Below, one piece after another: positions 1 through 8,404 of a stretch of 45,517 nt of DNA. Position numbers and translations under genes: made by a program. How positions within the stretch are numbered: position 1 is the first letter of the stretch; every line of letters starts with the position of its first letter. The DNA comes from Paenibacillus sp. 598K (GTDB taxonomy: Bacteria; Bacillota; Bacilli; Paenibacillales; Paenibacillaceae), in assembly GCF_003851045.1 (NCBI RefSeq), contig NZ_BFBX01000011.1, positions 130,483 to 175,999 of the forward strand, read 5' to 3'. Below the pieces are notes generated by a model. It did not search any database. It saw only the letters and a program-made list of their open reading frames with translations, and was not told the origin of the DNA.

Positions 1-384
1 GGCCTGCTGCGGCTCGTGCTGCGCAAGCCGCTCGGCGCGGTCATTCATCCGCTAATGGACGGCATCGATCCGGATGATCTGGATGAGATTACGTATCGCG
101 CGATCGCGATCGGCTTCCCGGTCTTCACGTTGGGGGCGCTCATCTTCGCGATGATCTGGGCCAATATCGCCTGGTCTCGCTTCTGGGGCTGGGATCCCAA
201 AGAAGTGTGGGCGCTTATCACCTGGCTGTTCTACAGCGCTTATCTGCATCTGCGCTTGTCGCGGGGCTGGCAGGGCGCGCCTTCGGCCTGGCTTGCCGTG
301 ATTGGCTTCGTCATCGTCATGTTCACGCTGATCGGCGTCAATCTGGTCATCTCCGGCTTGCACTCCTATGCTGGTGTAAGCTAG
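1..384 (+). CDS. resC: Cytochrome c biogenesis protein ResC/CcsB, C-terminal part (5' truncated by window edge)
   Basis: The frame is open from base 1, so the gene starts outside the window. The visible 127 residues contain the tryptophan-rich haem-handling motif WGWDPKEVW, which marks the CcsA/ResC (NCBI: CcsB) family, flanked by hydrophobic membrane segments. A conserved histidine follows near the C-terminus (SGLHSYAG). Known family role: with ResB it carries haem across the cytoplasmic membrane and attaches it to apocytochrome c on the outer face (system II). It is followed 40 bases later by resD, as in the B. subtilis resABCDE operon. Confidence 0.93.
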   Translation, partial: GLLRLVLRKPLGAVIHPLMDGIDPDDLDEITYRAIAIGFPVFTLGALIFAMIWANIAWSRFWGWDPKEVWALITWLFYSAYLHLRLSRGWQGAPSAWLAVIGFVIVMFTLIGVNLVISGLHSYAGVS

Positions 385-424
385 ACTAGTCTTACTGTTA
401 CTGTAGCGAGAGGAGAGGCGCACT

Positions 425-1141
425 ATGTCCGAGTATATGCAGCGCATACTGGTAGTCGACGATGAAGAGCGGATCCGCCGTCTCTTGAAAATGTATCTGG
501 AGAAGGAAGGGTACGCCATCGATGAGGCGGAGGATGGAGAGTCTGCGCTGCGGATGGCGACCTCCTCCGATTTTGACCTGGTGTTGCTGGACGTTATGCT
601 GCCCGGGATCGACGGGATCGAGGTCTGCTCCAGGCTGCGTCAGGTCAAGTCGACGCCGGTCATCATGCTGACCGCCAAGGGCGAGGAGATGAATCGCGTC
701 CAGGGCTTCGAGGTCGGCGCCGACGACTATGTCGTCAAGCCGTTCAGCCCGCGCGAGGTCATCTATCGGGTCAAGGCGATCCTGCGTCGCTCGTCGGCCA
801 CCGCATACCTGACCAAGGAAGCGAACTCCAGCAACAATATCGTCTTCCCGCATCTGGTCATCGAGCATGATGCGCACCGCGTGTCCGCAGGCGGCCAGGA
901 GGTGAGCCTGACCCCCAAGGAGTACGAGCTGCTTCATTATTTGGCGGTCTCGCCCGACAAGGTGTTCAGCCGCGAGGAGCTGCTGAAGGACGTCTGGAAC
1001 TATGAGTTTTTCGGCGATCTGCGCACCGTCGATACTCATGTCAAGCGGCTTCGCGAGAAGCTGAACAAAGTGTCGCCGGATGCTGCGGCGATGATCACTA
1101 CCGTATGGGGCGTCGGCTACAAGCTTGAGGTGCCGAAGTAA
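425..1141 (+). CDS. resD: DNA-binding response regulator ResD (OmpR/PhoB type)
   Basis: A 238-residue protein with an N-terminal receiver domain (DD at 12-13, phosphoacceptor Asp56 in LLDVMLPG, Lys in VVKPFSP) and a C-terminal winged helix ending in the family signature DTHVKRLREKL and VWGVGYK. The ATG at 425 follows an AGGAG-like site in GAGAGGAG; a second in-frame ATG at 437 is less well placed. In B. subtilis ResD activates genes for aerobic and anaerobic respiration. The ResD name rests on its position between resC and the adjoining kinase. resE starts one base after the stop, so translational coupling is likely. Confidence 0.93.
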   Translation: MSEYMQRILVVDDEERIRRLLKMYLEKEGYAIDEAEDGESALRMATSSDFDLVLLDVMLPGIDGIEVCSRLRQVKSTPVIMLTAKGEEMNRVQGFEVGADDYVVKPFSPREVIYRVKAILRRSSATAYLTKEANSSNNIVFPHLVIEHDAHRVSAGGQEVSLTPKEYELLHYLAVSPDKVFSREELLKDVWNYEFFGDLRTVDTHVKRLREKLNKVSPDAAAMITTVWGVGYKLEVPK

Positions 1142-1142
1142 G

Positions 1143-2567
1143 ATGCTGTGGAAAAGTGTCGTTGGCAAGCTCTGGATCACGATCATTTTGCTTGTGGCTG
1201 TCGTGCTCATCATTTTGGGCGTATTTTTGCTCGCCTATGTCGACATTGAGTTTTTTGACTATGCGCATGATATCAAGGTTTTGTTTGTCGTCGTTGGCGT
1301 GATTGGCTTTCTGCTGACGACGTTTTTTGCCTTCTTCCTGATCACCAAGATCACGCAGCCGCTGACGCAGCTGAAGAAGGCGGCCGACCGGATCGCGCAG
1401 GGCGATTACCGGTCGCGGGTGCAGATCCGCTCCTCCGACGAGATCGGCGATCTGTCCCATACGTTCAACCATATGGCCGAAGAGGTCGAGATGCTGATCA
1501 AGGACCTCTCCCACGAGAAGGACCATCTCTCAAGCGTGCTGCGCAGTATGGCGGATGCGGTCATCACCTTCGACGCAGCGGGCAAGGTCATCCTCACCAA
1601 CCCGGAAGGCCAGCGACTGATGGAGCAATGGAGTACGCTGGAGTGGTCCGACCCTTCCGGGACCTTCGTCACCTATGGCGAGGTGCCTGCGCCGCTGTAC
1701 GATCTGTATCGCAAGGTCGTCCGTGAGGGACATGACCAGAGCGCCAAAATCAATGTGATGAGCGGAGTCTGGTCTGTCGTCATGGCGCCGCTCAAGTCCA
1801 ACAACCATGTGCGCGGCGCCGTCGCCGTCATGCGGAATGTGACGGAGGAGTACAAGCTCGAGAAGCTGCGGCGTGACTTCGTCGCCAATGTGTCGCATGA
1901 GATCCGTACGCCGCTCTCGATGCTCCAGGGCTACAGCGAAGCGCTCATGGACGATATCGCCGCTTCGCCAGAGGAGCGGCAGGAGCTCGTCCAGGTCATT
2001 CATGACGAGTCGCTGCGGATGAGCCGACTGGTTAAGGATCTGCTCGATCTGGCGCGGATGGAGGCCGGACATCTGCAGATGAATATGGGGCAGGTGGATG
2101 TGCAGGCGCTGATCACGCGTGTCCACCGCAAGTTCCAGGTCTATGCCAAGGAGAGAGGCATCCGGCTTCGTTATGAATGCCCTGAGCGGCCCTTGCTGCT
2201 GCAGCATGCCGATGAGGATCGGCTTGAGCAGGTGCTGACGAATCTGTTGGACAATGCGCTGCGCCACACTTCGGAAGACGAGGGCATCTTCATCCAGGCC
2301 GACGTGGTGCAGATCGATAACCGCCCCTTCCTACAGCTGGTCGTCAAGGACGAAGGCCAAGGCATTCCTTCGGAGGATCTGCCCTTTATCTTCGAGCGCT
2401 TCTACAAGGCAGACAAGGCGAGGACGCGCGCGAGCTCTTCAGGTACGGGCCTTGGTCTGGCGATCGTCAAAAGCATCATCGAGTCGCATCGCGGCACGAT
2501 TCGCGTCGAGAGCCAACTCGGCGAAGGCACCGCCTTTTCGGTGCTGCTTCCTGTCGAAGCGCACTAG
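1143..2567 (+). CDS. resE: Sensor histidine kinase ResE (short extracytoplasmic loop)
   Basis: A 474-residue membrane kinase. Order: membrane helix about 11-33, a loop of roughly a dozen residues, membrane helix about 46-69, HAMP linker, PAS-like domain (about 130-230), HisKA with His252 in NVSHEIRTPL, and HATPase with N box (NLLDNALRHT), G1 box (DEGQGIP), F box and G2 box (GTGLGLAIV). It would phosphorylate ResD, encoded immediately upstream. From memory B. subtilis ResE is nearly 590 residues, with a large outside loop between the two helices. That domain is essentially absent here, so sensing presumably rests on the PAS domain. A terminator follows at 2621-2660. Confidence 0.92.
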   Translation: MLWKSVVGKLWITIILLVAVVLIILGVFLLAYVDIEFFDYAHDIKVLFVVVGVIGFLLTTFFAFFLITKITQPLTQLKKAADRIAQGDYRSRVQIRSSDEIGDLSHTFNHMAEEVEMLIKDLSHEKDHLSSVLRSMADAVITFDAAGKVILTNPEGQRLMEQWSTLEWSDPSGTFVTYGEVPAPLYDLYRKVVREGHDQSAKINVMSGVWSVVMAPLKSNNHVRGAVAVMRNVTEEYKLEKLRRDFVANVSHEIRTPLSMLQGYSEALMDDIAASPEERQELVQVIHDESLRMSRLVKDLLDLARMEAGHLQMNMGQVDVQALITRVHRKFQVYAKERGIRLRYECPERPLLLQHADEDRLEQVLTNLLDNALRHTSEDEGIFIQADVVQIDNRPFLQLVVKDEGQGIPSEDLPFIFERFYKADKARTRASSSGTGLGLAIVKSIIESHRGTIRVESQLGEGTAFSVLLPVEAH

Positions 2568-2620
2568 CTCTTGTCTGAGGATGGCGTTTATTCTTGTTGT
2601 ACGTGGAACATTGCATGATC

Positions 2621-2660
2621 AAAGGCTAGTGGACTGCTGAGGCGGACCGCTGGCCTTTTT
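2621..2660 (+). terminator. Rho-independent terminator after resE
   Basis: The arm at 2622-2632 pairs over 11 positions with 2647-2657 (two G.U wobbles), with a 14-base loop. A run of five T follows. It separates the res operon from the GH43 genes. Confidence 0.75.
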
Positions 2661-2694
2661 GTGCTAACCTCAAATGCTCTGTTTCTACTTTCCC

Positions 2695-2732
2695 AAATTA
2701 ACCTTTTCACAGATTAGTGAATGTGTTAATTT
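2695..2732. promoter_or_regulatory. Inverted repeat upstream of the GH43 operon, possible operator
   Basis: AAATTAAC at 2695-2702 and its exact reverse complement GTTAATTT at 2725-2732 lie 22 bases apart in an AT-rich island between the resE terminator and the GH43 start at 2795. A second short pair, CACA (2708-2711) and TGTG (2722-2725), is nested inside. It does not match the CcpA cre pattern. The repeat is visible; the operator role is inferred from placement. Confidence 0.4.
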
Positions 2733-2794
2733 AGTAGAGGGAAGTCCTGTTATCATGGAAGTAAACAGAAGCTTGGAAGGGGAGCGTATCGAGG

Positions 2795-4594
2795 ATGGAT
2801 ATCTTAAGCTATACTCGGGAACCGCAAGAGGAGGACATCTATTCGCCAAAGCTGGCTTACAGCATGCATTTGGCGATTCGTGAGGAGGACGGATCGTTCG
2901 TCCCGCTCAATCGCAACACCGGTGTGCTCTATGCGCGAGCCACGGAGCAACCGGATGGTCGACTGTCGGCCAAAACATTGAAGCGTCCTTGTCTGTTTCA
3001 TAGGCCGGAGGGCGGCTTTGGCGTGATGGCGATACGTACGTCGGAGACAGGCGCGCCTGATGAGGAGAGCAAGGGAGCTGTGCTGCTGTTCGCCACCGCC
3101 GACCTGATTCATTATGAGGAATGTGGCCTGGTTGATCTGGGCGGCGAGGATTTCGTCGAGGATGTTGTATGCGTATACAACGAGGAGCTGGCACAATACG
3201 AGATTCGGTGGAGAGATGCATCGGGGCGTTGGTATCAGAGCATGCTGGACTCGGTCGACAGCGATGCAGTCGTTTCAGAGGCCGTACCGACGTCGAGCTT
3301 CGAAGCGGACAAGCTTGTTGTCGATATCGGCGGCGCCGAGCCTTGTCATGTACTGACCTTAAGTGATGAGATCGGGGCAAGACTGCAACGGAAATTGATG
3401 CCGCTGCATAACGTCTCTGTTGCCGTAGCGTCCCCCATCCGCGCCAGCACGGAGGCAGAGCTTCGCGACGTACAAGCTTTGGCGCTGTATAACGACGGCT
3501 CCGAAGCCTGGAAGCGCGTCGATTGGGATCCCTCCGGCATCGACTGGTCCACGCCGGGGGAATACGCGGTGACGGGCCGGGTGCGGCAAGCCCGCTATCC
3601 ATTCCCGTTGGCGGTAGATCGCGCAGATCCGTGCATCGCAAGCTGGAATGATCGTTATTACTTCATCGCCACGACGGATGATCGCTCGTACGAGCCTGGC
3701 TTCTATGTCAGATCGTCGGAGACGATCGACGGTCTGTTCGACGCCGAGGAGCATCGCATCGTCGGCAATGGCGATTATCCGTTCCTGCTCGGCGTATTCT
3801 GGTGGGCGCCGGAGCTGCATACGATTGACGGGCGGCTCACGGTGCTTTTTGCCGGCAGCAGCGGCGAGTTCGGCGATATTCATTGTTATGTGATGCGGAT
3901 GAAGGCAGGGGGTGATCCACTCCGAGCGGACGATTGGGAGACGCCAATTCGGGTGCAGCGCCAGGACGGCAGCTATTTGTTCGAGAACGGCATCACGCTC
4001 GATATGACGTACTTCCAGACAGACGGCCAGCATTACGTCGTCTGGGCGCAACGACAGCTGACGCCGGTGGATCTGGGATCGTGGCTCTATATCGCGCGTC
4101 TCGACCCGCAGCAGCCATGGCTGCTGGTAAGCGAGCCGGTACTACTCTCAAGGCCGGAGTACAGCTGGGCCAACAATCATACGTTCGTTGATGAGGGACC
4201 GTATGCCATCTTCACGGAGGACCGGGTGCACTTGACATTCTCCAGTGCGCTGGTCAATGCGACCTACTGCGTCGGTCTGCTCTCCGCCGCGCGTGGCGCC
4301 GATCTGCTCGATCCGGGGAGCTGGGCCAAAGGCAACTATCCGCTGCTCGCTTCCAGCTCTGTGCCGGGTCAATACGGCCCTGGACACAACTCTTATGTGC
4401 GCGACGAGGACGGCAATCTGCTCAACGTCTATCATGCCAGAGACGGCGTCAAAGGGCCGAGATGCACCGGCATAAGGCGGGTTCACTTCGACATCGATGG
4501 CGAGCCGGTACTGGATCTGACGGTGGACCGGGATCTCGATCCGCAATGGAAGGCGATCAGCGCAATTGTAATCGTACCTGAATCACACAATTGA
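2795..4594 (+). CDS. GH43-family glycoside hydrolase with N-terminal half-propeller-like and Ig-like domains
   Basis: 599 residues without a signal peptide, so probably cytoplasmic. The C-terminal part (about 275-580) has five-bladed propeller GH43 hallmarks: candidate catalytic base Asp in ADPCIASWNDRYYF, WAPELH, Asp in LDMTYF, and candidate acid Glu in VDEGPYAIF. Ahead of it (about 205-270) is a segment resembling bacterial Ig-like group 4 (ALYNDGSEAWKRVDWD..GEYAVTG). The first 200 residues (YSPKLAYSMHLA, NRNTGVLYA) resemble a further partial propeller. Likely substrates are arabinose- or xylose-containing oligosaccharides; the exact specificity cannot be read. The ATG at 2795 follows GGAAGGGGAG at 2777-2783. 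A second GH43 gene follows 20 bases downstream. Confidence 0.82.
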   Translation: MDILSYTREPQEEDIYSPKLAYSMHLAIREEDGSFVPLNRNTGVLYARATEQPDGRLSAKTLKRPCLFHRPEGGFGVMAIRTSETGAPDEESKGAVLLFATADLIHYEECGLVDLGGEDFVEDVVCVYNEELAQYEIRWRDASGRWYQSMLDSVDSDAVVSEAVPTSSFEADKLVVDIGGAEPCHVLTLSDEIGARLQRKLMPLHNVSVAVASPIRASTEAELRDVQALALYNDGSEAWKRVDWDPSGIDWSTPGEYAVTGRVRQARYPFPLAVDRADPCIASWNDRYYFIATTDDRSYEPGFYVRSSETIDGLFDAEEHRIVGNGDYPFLLGVFWWAPELHTIDGRLTVLFAGSSGEFGDIHCYVMRMKAGGDPLRADDWETPIRVQRQDGSYLFENGITLDMTYFQTDGQHYVVWAQRQLTPVDLGSWLYIARLDPQQPWLLVSEPVLLSRPEYSWANNHTFVDEGPYAIFTEDRVHLTFSSALVNATYCVGLLSAARGADLLDPGSWAKGNYPLLASSSVPGQYGPGHNSYVRDEDGNLLNVYHARDGVKGPRCTGIRRVHFDIDGEPVLDLTVDRDLDPQWKAISAIVIVPESHN

Positions 4595-4614
4595 CCGAGT
4601 GGAGGCAATCATCC

Positions 4615-6129
4615 ATGACCAATACGCTCATCAGCAACCCGCTCCTGTGGTCGGACGTGCCTGACGTCGACCCGATTCGGATCGGCAACGTTTATTATAT
4701 GATCAGCACCAGCATGCACAGCATGCCTGGTTGCCCGATCATGCGCTCGGAGGATCTCAAGCATTGGGAGATTGTCAGCTATGTATTCGATACGCTCGAG
4801 GATAATGACGGCCATAATCTGCATGGCGGCAATCATATTTACGGCCAAGGCTCCTGGGCTGCGAGTCTGAAGTATCACAACGGCATTGCCTACGTCTGTT
4901 TTTCCTGCAACGATACAAAGGCCTTCTATATCTATCAGACAGCGGATATCGAGCATGGCCCGTGGACAAGGACGGTCATCGAGGGATTGCGTCACGACCC
5001 CGCTCTCTTGTTCGACGAGGACCGTGTATTCGTCTTTTATGGCAATGGCGACATCTACCTGACCGAGCTGCTGCCGGACCTTTCGGGCGTGAAGCCGGAC
5101 GGTATCCAGCAGCTGCTGTTCGAGACGGAGCGCGAGGGCATCGGCTTGCGCTGCGAAGGCTGTCATGCCTACAAGCTTAATGGCTATTACTATCTGTTGT
5201 TCATCGAGTGGCCGCGCGAGGGCAACAGACGCCGTCGTCAGATCTGCTATCGCTCGCGCGAGCTGCTCGGCCCCTACGAGCGCAGGGTTGTGCTCGACGA
5301 CGACCTCGGCTACCATAACAAAGGAGTTGCGCAAGGCGGTATCTTCGACACGCCGTCCGGCGATTGGTACGCGATGCTGTTCCAGGATCATGATGCGGTC
5401 GGTCGCATCCCGATCCTCGTGCCGATGACATGGGAGGCGGACTGGCCGGTCTTCGGATACGATGGCAAAGTGCCGGCGCAGTTCACCGTCCCGCTGCCCG
5501 AGAAGCCTGGCCAGCCGCTGGTCATCAGCGATGAGTTCGAGTACGAGGAGGACCGTCTCGCTCTGCAATGGCAATGGAATCACAATCCCGACCATAGCTC
5601 CTGGTCTGTTACCGAACGGTCAGGGCATCTGCGGCTGAGGACAGCTGATCCGACGCCGAGCGTGCTGCAGGCGCGCAATACGCTGACCTTGCGCACCGAA
5701 GGGCCCGCCTGCGAAGCAACCGTCCTTCTCGATACGAGCGGCTTGCAGTCAGGCGAGCGTGGGGGTCTGATCGCCTTGCAGAGCCACTTTGGTACGATCG
5801 GCGTTCGGGTGGACGAGGACGGTCGTCGGTGGCTCTCAATGTGCGTGAATGATGGGACAGGCGGCGATCGAGAGCTGGCGGCGACGCCGCTGGAAGGCGA
5901 GCTTGTCCATCTGCGTATCGTCTTCAACTTCGCGGACAGTATCGACGAGGCGACCTTCCATTATTCGCTCGACGGCTCTTCCTGGACGGTGCTTGGCGAG
6001 ACGCTGCATATGAAGTATACGCTGGATCATTTTATGGGCTACCGGATCGGGCTATTTGCTTATGCGTCGAGCCAGTCCGGCGGGCATGCCGACTTTGATT
6101 ATTTCCGCTATCGCAGATTGGAAGACTAA
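4615..6129 (+). CDS. GH43-family glycoside hydrolase (beta-xylosidase / arabinofuranosidase-like) with C-terminal sandwich domain
   Basis: 504 residues, no signal peptide. N-terminal propeller: DVDPIRIGNVYYMIST (catalytic base Asp), YGQGSWAASLKYHNG, HDPALLFDEDRVF, and CEGCHAYKLNGYYYL, whose Glu is the likely general acid. From about residue 300 a beta-sandwich domain (ISDEFEYEEDRLALQWQWNHNPD onward, ending ASSQSGGHADFDYF) matches the C-terminal domain common in GH43 xylosidases. The ATG at 4615 has TGGAGG eight bases upstream; a TTG at 4591 in the same frame overlaps the previous stop and lacks such a site. It forms an operon with the GH43 gene upstream. Both enzymes lack export signals, so imported oligosaccharides are the probable substrates; no transporter lies nearby. 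Confidence 0.85.
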   Translation: MTNTLISNPLLWSDVPDVDPIRIGNVYYMISTSMHSMPGCPIMRSEDLKHWEIVSYVFDTLEDNDGHNLHGGNHIYGQGSWAASLKYHNGIAYVCFSCNDTKAFYIYQTADIEHGPWTRTVIEGLRHDPALLFDEDRVFVFYGNGDIYLTELLPDLSGVKPDGIQQLLFETEREGIGLRCEGCHAYKLNGYYYLLFIEWPREGNRRRRQICYRSRELLGPYERRVVLDDDLGYHNKGVAQGGIFDTPSGDWYAMLFQDHDAVGRIPILVPMTWEADWPVFGYDGKVPAQFTVPLPEKPGQPLVISDEFEYEEDRLALQWQWNHNPDHSSWSVTERSGHLRLRTADPTPSVLQARNTLTLRTEGPACEATVLLDTSGLQSGERGGLIALQSHFGTIGVRVDEDGRRWLSMCVNDGTGGDRELAATPLEGELVHLRIVFNFADSIDEATFHYSLDGSSWTVLGETLHMKYTLDHFMGYRIGLFAYASSQSGGHADFDYFRYRRLED

Positions 6130-6142
6130 CAGGAAAAAGAAG

Positions 6143-6172
6143 GGCCCGAGTCGTCAGCTGACGACTCGGGCC
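6143..6172. terminator. Bidirectional terminator between convergent GH43 and serA
   Basis: Perfect 15-bp inverted repeat (6143-6157 / 6158-6172). A-rich sequence lies on its left and T-rich on its right, so it can end transcription from both strands. Confidence 0.88.
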
Positions 6173-6201
6173 TTTGATTATTGTATTGATTATATTGATC
6201 C

Positions 6202-7794
6202 TTAAAACAGGATAATTTCTTTCGCTTTGTTGATATCGGACAATTTGGCCAACTCATCGATGACTTCTTTGGTTGGAGCCTTGTCTACTGTAAGCACCAT
6301 GATGGCTGCGCCACCGACAAGCTCGCGTCCAACCTGCATCGTAGCGATGTTCACATCATTGGCGCCCAGCAGCGAGCCTACACGACCAATAATGCCCGGC
6401 TTGTCATTGTGGGAGATCAGAATCAGATTGCCGCTCGGCGTAACGTCCACCGGGAATTTGTCAATTTGTACGATCCGCGAGCCATAGCCGTTTAACAGCG
6501 TGCCGGCCACATGACGTTCCTTATCTTTCGTCTTGAGCGTCACGGACACGAGGTTCGTGAAGCCCTTGGCTTCAGGAGACTTCTGGACGACGACGTTCAC
6601 GCCCCGCAGCTTGGCCAGGTGCATCGAGTTGACAATATTGACTTGTTCCAGTCCGAGATGGAAGGCAAGCACGCCTTTGACAATGTGACGCGTCAGCGGC
6701 TGGGTATCCACCTCTGCCAGTTCACCGGAGAAGCTGACCAAGATCTCGGATACGGCGCCTTGGGATAACTGAGCGACAAAGCTTCCGAGCTTCTCGCCGA
6801 GCGAGAAGTAAGGCTGCAGCTTGTTCAGCAGCTCGCTTGGGATCGGCGGCATATTGACGGCATTGGCGAACGGCTCATTGCGCAGGATGTGCAGCACTTG
6901 CTCGGATACGTCGATCGCGACGTTCTCTTGCGCCTCTACAGTCGATGCGCCCAGATGCGGCGTGACGATGACCTTCGGATGCTTCAGGAACGGATGATCG
7001 TCCGCTGGCGGCTCCGACTCGAATACGTCAAAGGCTGCGCCGGCGACGATGCCCTGGTCGATCGCTTCGACCAGCGCCAGCTCGTCGATGATGCCGCCGC
7101 GCGCGCAGTTGACGATGCGCATGCCTGGCTTCATCACCTCGAACTGCGCCTTGGAGATCATATGGCGCGTCTCCGGGGTCAGAGGCGTATGGACGGTGAT
7201 AAAGTCGGCCTGGCGGACGATCTCGTCGACGCTGGCGAGCTTGACGCCGAGCTTCGCCGCTCTGTCCTCGGTCAGGAACGGATCGTAGCCCATAATTTCC
7301 ATGCCGAATGCTTTGGCGCGCGCGGCAACCTCGCTGCCAATGCGGCCCATACCCATGACGCCGAGCACCTTGTTGCGCAGCTCGACGCCGAGGAAGGATT
7401 TGCGATCCCATACGCCGCCTACCGTCTTCATGTAGGCTTGAGGGATATGACGCGCCAGCGCCATCATCATGGCGAAGGTATGCTCGCACGTTGTGATCGT
7501 GTTGCCATCAGGCGCGTTGATGACGATGATGCCGCGCGCCGTGGCGGCTTGCAGATCGATATTGTCGACGCCGACGCCAGCGCGGCCGACGACCTTGAGC
7601 TGCTTGCCGGCTTCCATGATCTTCTCGGTGACGCGCGTCTGGCTGCGGACGAGCAGCGCATCGTACTCTCCGATGATGGCGATCAGTTCATCCTCACTGA
7701 GACCGGGCTTCTTGTCGACGGTCACGTCGGCAGCTTCGACGAGCTGCTGAATTCCCAGATCGCTGATCGGATCCGATACTAGCACTTTGAACAT
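6202..7794 (-). CDS. serA: D-3-phosphoglycerate dehydrogenase
   Basis: 530 residues; first enzyme of serine synthesis, oxidising 3-phosphoglycerate to 3-phosphohydroxypyruvate with NAD. Visible: the NAD-binding motif GMGRIG, the active-site region NCARGGIIDE, the catalytic His in PHLGAST, an intervening domain, and a C-terminal ACT domain (HNDKPGIIGRVGSLLG) where serine may act as feedback effector. The start at 7794 gives the family N-terminus MFKVLVSDPIS and follows AGGAGG. The frame stays open upstream to an ATG at 7902, discussed under the leader. A promoter and hairpin-bearing leader precede it. It is convergent with the GH43 operon and divergent from the rhodanese gene. Confidence 0.96.
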   Translation of the reverse strand: MFKVLVSDPISDLGIQQLVEAADVTVDKKPGLSEDELIAIIGEYDALLVRSQTRVTEKIMEAGKQLKVVGRAGVGVDNIDLQAATARGIIVINAPDGNTITTCEHTFAMMMALARHIPQAYMKTVGGVWDRKSFLGVELRNKVLGVMGMGRIGSEVAARAKAFGMEIMGYDPFLTEDRAAKLGVKLASVDEIVRQADFITVHTPLTPETRHMISKAQFEVMKPGMRIVNCARGGIIDELALVEAIDQGIVAGAAFDVFESEPPADDHPFLKHPKVIVTPHLGASTVEAQENVAIDVSEQVLHILRNEPFANAVNMPPIPSELLNKLQPYFSLGEKLGSFVAQLSQGAVSEILVSFSGELAEVDTQPLTRHIVKGVLAFHLGLEQVNIVNSMHLAKLRGVNVVVQKSPEAKGFTNLVSVTLKTKDKERHVAGTLLNGYGSRIVQIDKFPVDVTPSGNLILISHNDKPGIIGRVGSLLGANDVNIATMQVGRELVGGAAIMVLTVDKAPTKEVIDELAKLSDINKAKEIILF

Positions 7795-7828
7795 GTGGGT
7801 TAGACCTCCTAAGGATAAACACATCAGT

Positions 7829-7906
7829 TTAATTGGAATTGAAAAAACCCGGTCCACGGCACCGTTGTGCAGCAGCGGGACGAGGGTTGCATTCACGAAC
7901 ATTCAT
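7829..7906 (-). other. Possible 25-codon leader ORF overlapping the serA leader hairpin
   Basis: Reading from ATG 7906 gives MNVRECNPRPAAAQRC followed by RGPGFFNSN and a stop. It overlaps, in another frame, a second ATG at 7902 that runs in frame into SerA. The AGAGG preceding them is only 2 bases from the 7906 ATG but 6 bases from the 7902 ATG, so the SerA-frame start is better placed. Either reading would carry ribosomes through the hairpin at 7846-7888. No Ser codon cluster is present. This may be chance. Confidence 0.25.
7842..7888 (-). terminator. Hairpin and T-run in the serA leader (possible attenuator)
   Basis: On the minus strand AACCC (7884-7888) pairs with GGGTT (7846-7850), GTCC (7878-7881) with GGAC (7852-7855), and GCAC (7867-7870) with GTGC (7859-7862). 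A run of T ends at 7842. It lies between the predicted serA promoter and the serA ribosome site, where an attenuator would be placed. No T-box consensus was found. Confidence 0.4.
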
Positions 7907-7918
7907 AACCTCTACTAT

Positions 7919-7946
7919 TTTATAGCAAGCTGGTGGTAGATTGCAA
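7919..7946 (-). promoter_or_regulatory. Predicted sigma-A promoter of serA
   Basis: On the minus strand TTGCAA (7941-7946) and TATAAA (7919-7924) are separated by 16 bases. Transcription would begin near 7912, about 120 bases before the serA start. Confidence 0.5.
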
Positions 7947-8064
7947 TGACAAAACTTGAACAATCTGCTGAATTTCGTTATGATGCAAGCAAGCGGCCGG
8001 CTTCGGACGCCATCAGAAGCCGGGCAACGGCAGAAGTTCGCTGCGGCGCAAGGAGAGAGAGACT

Positions 8065-8391
8065 GTGAGCAATTGGAACACGATCGACGCAGCAACACTG
8101 AAGGAACAAATAACGGACGGCAAAGTGGCGGCGGCCCAAATCATCGATGTCCGCGAGCCCTCCGAATGGGACTACTATCATATCGAAGGATCGACGCATA
8201 TCCCGATGAATACGATCCCAGCCCGACTGGACGAGCTGAGTGACGAGCAACCGCTGTATATCGTCTGCGCGCACGGCGTGCGCAGCGAGAAGGTGTGCCG
8301 CTATCTGGCCGACCAAGGCTACGACAACCTGACCAACGTAGCGGGCGGCATGGCCGCCGTCTCGGCGCTGGAGGGCTTTCAGTACGATTGA
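8065..8391 (+). CDS. Rhodanese-like sulfurtransferase domain protein
   Basis: 108 residues forming a single rhodanese domain: IIDVREPSEWDYYHIEGSTHIP in the N-terminal half and the catalytic loop CAHGVRS around residue 70, with VAGGM near the end. Such proteins carry a persulfide on the loop Cys; the acceptor is unknown. The start is a GTG at 8065 preceded by AAGGAGAG. It is divergent from serA and tail-to-tail (13 bases) with the minus-strand gene that follows; no clear terminator was seen between them. Confidence 0.87.
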   Translation: MSNWNTIDAATLKEQITDGKVAAAQIIDVREPSEWDYYHIEGSTHIPMNTIPARLDELSDEQPLYIVCAHGVRSEKVCRYLADQGYDNLTNVAGGMAAVSALEGFQYD

Positions 8392-8404
8392 TGCCCCGGT
8401 CGGG

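Noticed and set aside
2674..2883. 69-codon plus-strand frame upstream of the first GH43 gene
   Set aside because: It overlaps the GH43 start out of frame, crosses the inverted repeat and has no ribosome site.
7795..7902. Extension of SerA to the ATG at 7902
   Set aside because: AGGAGG directly before 7794 and the family N-terminus MFKVLVSDPIS favour 7794 for annotation. The longer form is kept only as a finding.
7842..7950. T-box riboswitch in the serA leader
   Set aside because: The conserved T-box antiterminator sequence is absent and the leader (about 120 bases) is too short.
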